From positions 15,530,049-15,594,048 of the forward strand of contig CM055095.1 of NCBI GenBank assembly GCA_029204225.1: a stretch of DNA of 64,000 nt. Reading direction: 5' to 3'. Every line of letters starts with the position of its first letter. Position 1 is the first letter of the stretch. The DNA is from Diphasiastrum complanatum. Taxonomy: Eukaryota > Streptophyta > Lycopodiopsida > Lycopodiales > Lycopodiaceae. This document shows positions 57,933 through 64,000 of this stretch, piece by piece. A model generated the notes under the pieces. That model was not told the DNA's origin, ran no database searches, and was given only the letters and a program-made list of their open reading frames with translations. The position numbers and the translations under genes were made by a program.

Positions 57933-57996
57933 ATAGTGGTGAGTATTTTTGCCTATCACGCGGACGACCTGGGTTCGATCCCCAGCAACGGTGCCA
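57933..57996 (+). other. tRNA-Asp-derived sequence with CCA, joined to Gypsy LTR
   Basis: ATAGTGGTGAGTATT (D-arm region), GCCTATCACGC (anticodon arm, ATC where Asp has GTC), CTGGG-TTCGATC-CCCAG (perfect T arm and B box) and CAACGGTG-CCA match plant tRNA-Asp over about 64 bases. The 5' acceptor half does not match. CCA is present in the DNA although plant tRNA genes do not encode it, so this was copied from mature tRNA. It is not a working tRNA gene. Confidence 0.75.
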
Positions 57997-58000
57997 AAAT

Positions 58001-58771
58001 TGTAGTGGGTTTCTTTCCTTGCCTAACTTGAATCCAAAATCTAGTCAATCTAGCATCAAAGAGACGGAGTTAGTTGTCACGCGGAGGTTCATTCCCATGA
58101 GAGCGATAGCATAGTTCAGATTTCAACATGAATGGAGGATCCACATCTTACACTAACATCCATTAACACTAAGCATTATCACTACATCCATTAACCCTAC
58201 TTCCATTAACCCTAAATCCACAACAATGATAGAAACTTACTCTTCTCTCTCTCCTTTTCTCTCTCAAAAAAGCATAAGAAATAGCAATCCCAATGATGAT
58301 AAGATCTAACAATTAGCAAAATCCAAAGAAAGCATGAGAAATGGAGGAGAAGAGAGGAAGAGCAAGGACATTCATCAATCCATTTCTAAAGAGAACCAAT
58401 TTGCTTTATTGAAATGAGAAAATGAACATTAGGAGCAACTCGAGTTGGTACCTTTTTATAGTAGAGAGGAGGACCCTGGCCTCTGAATCCTATTGGTCCA
58501 GTCTTGCCTCTCTTTTTATTCAAATTTAAAAAAGTGTGGGAACCATCAAAATTGGAGGGAAACCCAACTTTATTCACTAACTTGACATTTAGGCCCTGCG
58601 ACATTAAAAGTCCCGCAAAAAGGCCTAAAGTCCTTTTATTAACTTTTAACTAATCAATCAAATAACTATGTGATCATCGGGTTGGACTTACACACACAGG
58701 GTGCCAAATCCCTCTCACTTATTAACTAGGGTTAGGGTTGCCTTGGGATCCGCAAACCCTCCAACAGTACA
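58001..58771 (-). repeat. Gypsy LTR (minus strand)
   Basis: Its minus-strand inner end is ...CCACTACA, followed after 4 bp by the tRNA-Asp complementary site (TGGCACCGTTGCTGGGGA on the minus strand). A CTATAAAAAGG TATA box lies at about 58,450. The outer end is uncertain, near 58,771. No Gypsy coding sequence accompanies it. Confidence 0.7.
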
Positions 58772-59527
58772 GTTGTCACAAATGCCATATACTTCCAAGT
58801 ACAACGGCTTACCTAATTAGGTGACAAACATTTAATGTAGTTAATACATGGATGCAATATATAAATAGATCATCCCAGCACAGATTACTGTTTGCTACAT
58901 CCATGAGACGAATGATTTTGAGCCTCCTAGTTACGTCATCATTTTGGTTGTAATTGCTATTTTATTGTGCTTCAATGTAATATAGTAGCAGCACGCTTTT
59001 CTATCTGTGTATATGAATTCTTGTTGTGATTGAATGCACTTTATTGTTGTTTGTTAACAGTTGTTCACTCACTCTGATTAGAACACAGACGTCTACGATT
59101 CCTCAGTTTCTGATCAGACGATGGCTGTCTTTGACGCCTAAGGAGCTTACGCTATCACACTACTATTTCAATCTATTTCCGAACTAAACTTCATATTAAA
59201 TCTAATTTCCAGTAATACTACACACACACACAAACCATTTCTAATCTCTTTGGTGGATTGTACTTTTGTTTTTGTGAGTATGAACTAATTTTTGAGATCC
59301 TGTTGGACAACTAGAACACTTTAAGTTGTGATTATACTTAGCATAAGCTTTCTATTAGACTGTTTTTGCATCTAGTAGCTGATTGTAATAGGAGAGCTGT
59401 TCCGCAATATTCCTACTCTCTTCTCCGTTCACGTTCTTCGCACTCCCTTGTCCCATCAGATTGGTATCAGAGTGTAGCTCAAATAAACCGAGAGATAAAG
59501 TTTGTTCCATTTATATTATTGTTAACA

Positions 59528-60290
59528 TGTCTCATATTGCTAACTCTTCGTCATCATCCAACGAGTCTAGAGTCATTGACAGGTTCAATGGTTCTAACTT
59601 CTACATCTGGAAGTTAAAACTCCGGATGATGTTGATAGATAGAGATCTTTGGGATGTAGTAGAAGGTGCTGACCTGAAACCAGAAGATGGTGATCAAGCA
59701 AAGGCATGGAAGATCAAAGATCAGAAGGCCTTAGCATGTATCACACTCAATCTGGCCGACTCCCAAGTATCCCACGTTACCACATGCAAAACCTCTAAGG
59801 ATGCATTTTGCTATCAAATCTTTATGAGACTCATGATGTAACCACTAGATTACATCTTAGAAGGAAGTTCCTTACTCTTAGCATGTGTGATTCTACTGCC
59901 ATCACTTCTCACATCAACAGTTTCAAATCTTTAATGGATTAGTTATCAGCTATAGGATGTGCTATTCAAGATGATGATGTCGTTATGACCTTGTTTTCTT
60001 CTCTTCCAAAGTTGTATGAACACTTTGTGGTGATGATCTCCACACACCCCGACCTCACTCTTCAAAAGGTGATCGGTCATCTTCTTCAAGAAAAAATGCG
60101 GAGAAAGACTAGCGGCCTGTCCATCAAAGAAAAATCCATGGCCCTGTACACCAAGAAGAAAGACTATTCCAAGGGCAAGAATCAAGTGCAGCAGCAACAA
60201 CAGAAGCCTCAAACTCAAGGTGAGCATGGTGGATCGCGCAAGAAGCTTTTCTGCAGATATTGCAAGAGAGTCAATCATGGCATCAAGGAG
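59528..60290 (+). pseudogene. Copia Gag
   Basis: MSHIANSSSSSNESRVIDRF, SNFYIWKLKLRMMLIDRDLW and EGADLKPEDGDQAKAWKIKD, then LPKLYEHFVVMISTHPDLTL and a partial knuckle RYCKRVNHGIKEF. It is a Copia lineage distinct from the UBN2 Gags elsewhere in the window. Confidence 0.82.
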
Positions 60291-60329
60291 TTTCACATCT
60301 GCATCTACAACGAGGCAAAGAAGCAACAG

Positions 60330-60698
60330 TTCACCACTTTCTATTCACCTCAACAAAAGGGGATTGCAGAAAGGAAGAATCAAACTCTTCTCAACTCAGC
60401 CAGATCCATGCTACACAAAGCACATCTACCTGCAAAGTTTTGGGAAAAAGCTACTGCCATAGCCTATTACGTGCAGAACAAATCTAGCACCAAAGCCGTC
60501 AACAACAAAACTCCTCATGAAGTTTGGCATGGGCACAAGCCTAGTGTCAGCCATTTAAAAATCTTTGGTTGTATATGTTTTGTTCACATTCCTAAACAGC
60601 TCAGGAAGAAACTGGATCATAAGACAAATAAATGTATTTTCATTGGCTATTCTGATGAACATAAAGCTTATAGAGTTTATGATCCATCCACAATGTAG
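60330..60698 (+). pseudogene. Copia integrase C-terminal part
   Basis: YSPQQKGIAERKNQTLLNSA, AKFWEKATAIAYYVQNKSST and NKCIFIGYSDEHKAYRVYDP. It follows the partial Gag knuckle directly, so protease and core integrase are missing. Confidence 0.85.
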
Positions 60699-61105
60699 TA
60701 TTTGTCTCGAGGGATGTAATATCTCAAGAACATACATACCATGATTTCAAACAACCATCAATAAACGATGCTATGTCATTTCATCCTATTTTACGTGGCA
60801 TGGATTCTTTCAACGATGATGTTCCTTCTACAGATCCTATAGCTACATCTATAGAAGCTGAGTAGCTGATAGTACTTGTCATCAGACCAGACCAAGCCAG
60901 CTCGAACAGATCTAGAAAAACTCAAGAAGAAGCATCATCGCATATTGGTCAACCAAACGTCTGCAGATCCTCACGGACTCGGACAGTTCTTGAGAGGTAT
61001 ACACCTCAATCATTTTGGACTTCATCAGAAGAACCAGAGAGCCTAATTAACTCCAAGGATGCTGTGAAGTGGCAAGAAGCTATGAAAAGCGAGTAAAACT
61101 CACTT

Positions 61106-61825
61106 TTGATGAACCAGACCTGGACACTGGTCAACTTCCCCACTCACAAGAGAGTTATCGACAACAAGTGGATCTTCAAGAAGAAGATCAACTTTGATGG
61201 TTCCATTGCTAAATGGAAAGCACGGTTGGTGGCTAAAGGATTCACTCAAGTCCATGGAGTAGATTATCAAAAAAATTTTAGTGCTGTCATCAAGATGCAG
61301 TCAATCAAGACTCTGATTGCGTTAGCAGTCGCAGAAGCCCTCGAAATGCACCAAATGGATGTCAAGACATCATTTCTCAATAACAACATCAAAGAGGAGA
61401 TGTATACCTTCTAACCATAAGGATTTGAAGTCAAAGGCCAAGAGCACAAAGTGTGCAAGCTGCACAAAGCAATCTACGGTCTAAAACAGGCCGTAAGAGT
61501 AGGATTCGATAGAATCAACTCTTATCTCATTCAATTAGGATTTGCAAACAATCCAATTGACTGTAATGTTTATTCGAAGCACATAGGCACCAATTCAGTT
61601 CACATAGCTCTTTATGTAAATGATGCATTTATTCTGTCTAATGACACTTCTCTTCTGCACACTACTAAGAGTGATCTATCAAAGGAATTTGACATGACTG
61701 ACCTCGGAGCTGTCCATTCTTTGCTAGGAATTCACATTACTAGAAATAGTCTTCAGAAGAAGATCTATCTTAGCCAGCAGACATATCTAAAAGACATTTT
61801 AGAAAATTTTCATATGTCTGATTGA
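61106..61825 (+). pseudogene. Copia reverse transcriptase
   Basis: MNQTWTLVNFPTHKRVIDNK, WKARLVAKGFTQVHGVDY, MHQMDVKTSFLNNNIKEEMY, LHKAIYGLKQAVRVGFDRIN and ALYVNDAFILSND. The palm motif reads YVND rather than YVDD. Confidence 0.87.
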
Positions 61826-61843
61826 AAACCAATTGATACTCCA

Positions 61844-62590
61844 ATGGACCCAAATATAGTATTGACTAAACCTACTTGTGTTGATTTTGATAGTGAAGTA
61901 CTCGACATAGAGAAGTACCCTTATCATTCACTAATAGGATCTTTGATATATGCAATGTTGTGTACTAGACTAGATTTGGCATACATTGTTAGCACGTTAA
62001 GTCAATTCATGTCTAATCCTAGGATCTCTCATTGGAAAGCATTAAAAAGAGTGAGAGATATATTTAGGAAAGTTTAGTTCACATTTTATGTTATGATGGA
62101 AATGCTATCAACCCACTCATCCTACTCCGACTCAGATTGGGGAGGAACAGTCTCTACTAGGAATCTACCTCTGGGTTCTGTTTATATATGGCAAGGGGAC
62201 CGATTATGTGAAACTCGAGGAAGTAGAAATCAGTTGCACTTTTTTCGACCAAGGCAGAGTACATTGCAGCATGTCAAGCTTAAAAAGAAGCTGCATGGAT
62301 CAGGTTGTTATTTCACAACTTACATCACACTCAGTTCAGTGCTACCACCATTCTATGTGACAATTTGAGTTGTATTTCACTGTCACCGAATCTCATATTT
62401 CATGGCAAATCCAAGCACACAGAAATCCAGTATCATTTCATTTGGGATAAAGTTTTCTCAGGGTAAGTCATCCTTCAATGCTGCTCCACAACAGAAATGG
62501 TCGCAAACATCTTCACCAAAGCGCTTCTCAGGATCAAGCATAGAAGTTCTTCAACATGCTGAACCTGACGAAGATACCAAGGCACCAACC
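61844..62590 (+). pseudogene. Copia RNase H region
   Basis: YPYHSLIGSLIYAMLCTRLD and IVSTLSQFMSNPRISHWKAL bridge RT to RNase H. SDSDWGGTVSTRNLPLGSVY and a later GKSKHTEIQYHFIWDKV piece mark RNase H. It reaches the purine tract before 62,603. Confidence 0.8.
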
Positions 62591-62778
62591 GTGACCGGGG
62601 ACTGTTGGAAATTAAGCCCACAGTTGTCTCCTTGGAATCACAACTCCAATAGCCAATTTATTTGAAGAACATCTACAATGGGCTTCCGGCTGATCTCCAG
62701 CAAAGGGTAACCAATCCTATCATAATTTCAAGTTCAGACATTAGGGGAAATATGGGCTCAAAATGGGCCCTTTAATAC

Positions 62779-64000
62779 ATGATTGTAGCTTTAACAATGG
62801 CAATGTTCCATTTGCATATTGCTCTTCCGATAAAATGCACTCCAATTATTAAGAAAAATACGAAAGTTGTAGAGAATGCTGCTGCAATAGTTAGAGAATT
62901 GAGAATGAATAATCATATGAATATAGATTTGTGGGTGGATGGATCAATTTATCCTAATGATCCAGCTACCAATTTGTGTCCAGATTCTAAGTCCGTAACT
63001 CATCTTCTCAGATATGTATGTGAAGGAAATAGCAAATTACTTGGATATTGTCAAAGGTTGCGTGATATTGGAATGCATAGCATATCTTGTCTTAATCAAC
63101 AATTACTGTTTGCTAATCAACAATTGCAAAGTGCAAATCAACAATTGCGTCATTATGTGCAACACACTAGTGCGAAAACAATGCACTCAAGAATGCTATG
63201 TCAGAGTTGAATTCTACTGTCACTACTCTTTGGGGATCAAATCAAGAAATGTTAGAATCCATGGAAAAGTTGCGATTTGAGAGTTTCAAATCTACTATTG
63301 ATATAAAAATTATCAATAAGACAATGACGAAGAGGAAAAGAAAGAGAGTACCGATATTGATGACTTATCTACACATAGTGACAGTCAGAAAAAAAAAAAT
63401 TTGAGCATTCAAGTATGTTGTCATATAAGCTGTTTATTTGATTTGTATATGTCATTTAAGTTTGATTTGCACTTGATAACATGGATTATTTATTTATTAA
63501 ACATAATTTGAGCTTCATATGTTTGTTGCAGATCATGTTTGGTGGCAAAGAACTATATAACAGATCGTTCATGCATTGGATCGTCTTTAAGTCATGTTTT
63601 ACCAAGAAAGTCAGCAAAGGAAATGATAAAAAATGCTCAGTTTGAAAAAATGAAAAATGAAATTGTAGAGACTGTTTTGATTAAGGTTCAATCATACTTG
63701 GATGCGAATGTAATACAAGGTGCATGTGATGTATCTGGAATTAGCAAAAATGCTTATTCTACTTTTTTTAGAATAGTTAAAGAAGCTTTTTCCCAAGTGA
63801 TGTTGTAGAAAATTTATCTTTCGCGTCCATATCGGGTAAGATTAGCTAGAAATTTTTATAATAACGAAATGTTCAAAATAGTTGGCCAACCACTTCATAT
63901 AACTGAATTATACAAATCGGAATATGGTGAGCTCGATTACAAGGATTGCAATAATATTTTTCTTGATATTGAAAATGTTCTAAAATACATTATTCGATTC
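62779..64000 (+). pseudogene. Unidentified interrupted coding region with coiled coil
   Basis: The first open stretch (62,779-63,210) reads IKKNTKVVENAAAIVRELRM, WVDGSIYPNDPATNLCPDSK and three heptads NQQLLFA-NQQLQSA-NQQLRHY, a likely coiled coil that continues past 63,180 in another frame. An acidic Ser-rich stretch follows near 63,330-63,400. A GT-AG interval (about 63,411-63,531) could be an intron. After it comes KSAKEMIKNAQFEKMKNEIV and IQGACDVSGISKNAYSTFF (63,539-63,808), and open sequence to the window edge. No family was recognised. It might be a host gene remnant or a mobile-element gene. It is not intact. Confidence 0.4.

Larger units (their letters stand above)
58850..62760 (+). 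mobile_element. Copia element, internally deleted
   Basis: LTR part 58,850-59,458, primer site TGGTATCAGAGTG at 59,462-59,474, Gag (59,528-60,290), integrase end (60,330-60,698), RT (61,056-61,825), RNase H (61,844-62,590), purine tract GACCGGGGAC and an LTR-like start TGTTGGAAATT at 62,603. Protease and the first part of integrase are absent. It is broken, with about six or more breaks. The left and right LTR starts do not match clearly. Confidence 0.8.

Noticed and set aside
57933-57996. Functional tRNA-Asp gene
   Set aside because: The 5' acceptor half does not match, the anticodon is altered, and CCA is encoded, so it was copied from mature tRNA and abuts a Gypsy LTR.

Overview
This window is plant nuclear DNA, AT-rich and gene-poor, from a genome crowded with retrotransposons. 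The evidence is many Ty1/Copia and Ty3/Gypsy elements, a hAT DNA transposon, a LINE with a restriction-like endonuclease, and one recognisable intron-bearing host gene for a plant-type peroxisomal 2,4-dienoyl-CoA reductase (SDR family). The LINE is not the usual L1/RTE type of flowering plants. Together with the Copia-rich background this suggests a gymnosperm, fern or other non-angiosperm, but the species cannot be fixed from the sequence.

Layout. 1-2,880 (minus): LINE with N-terminal zinc finger, reverse transcriptase and C-terminal CCHC/endonuclease, running off the left edge. 3,510-3,845: Gypsy scrap. 4,960-7,190 (minus): decayed hAT transposase with BED finger and dimerisation domain. 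7,860-16,870 (plus): old Copia, split by a very young Copia at 10,421-15,994 that has matching 647-bp LTRs and a 5-bp target duplication. The young element carries one 1,030-codon ORF in which a Gag is fused to an unrecognised ~760-residue module in place of the whole pol. 16,875-20,400 (plus): gag-only Gypsy with CT-rich LTR and tandem-repeat leader. 21,195-22,970: Copia LTR plus gag. 23,274-23,760: tandem repeats. 23,979-25,832 (plus): five-exon dienoyl-CoA reductase gene. 25,833-29,841: mostly unassigned, with a small palindromic element at 27.05 kb.

29,842-57,142 is a nest of elements. It holds a Copia LTR (29.8-30.5 kb), a minus-strand Gypsy split by a fairly complete Copia (34,160-40,342), and a mosaic Copia (40,791-44,700) in which the same unrecognised module sits where reverse transcriptase should be. 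It also holds a possible host first exon (45.6-45.9 kb), a second copy of the palindromic element (46.1 kb), a third copy of the module's tail next to an LTR (48,825-49,735), and two further truncated Copias. 57,143-62,760: another Copia family whose LTR is broken by a Gypsy LTR joined to most of a tRNA-Asp copy. 62,779-64,000: an unidentified, interrupted coding region with a heptad-repeat coiled coil.

There is no operon-like cooperation between genes. The biology here is that of elements inserting into and recombining with one another. The most unusual signals are the Copia cargo module, present in three places and two architectures, the extended tRNA-LTR junction, and the endonuclease-type LINE.
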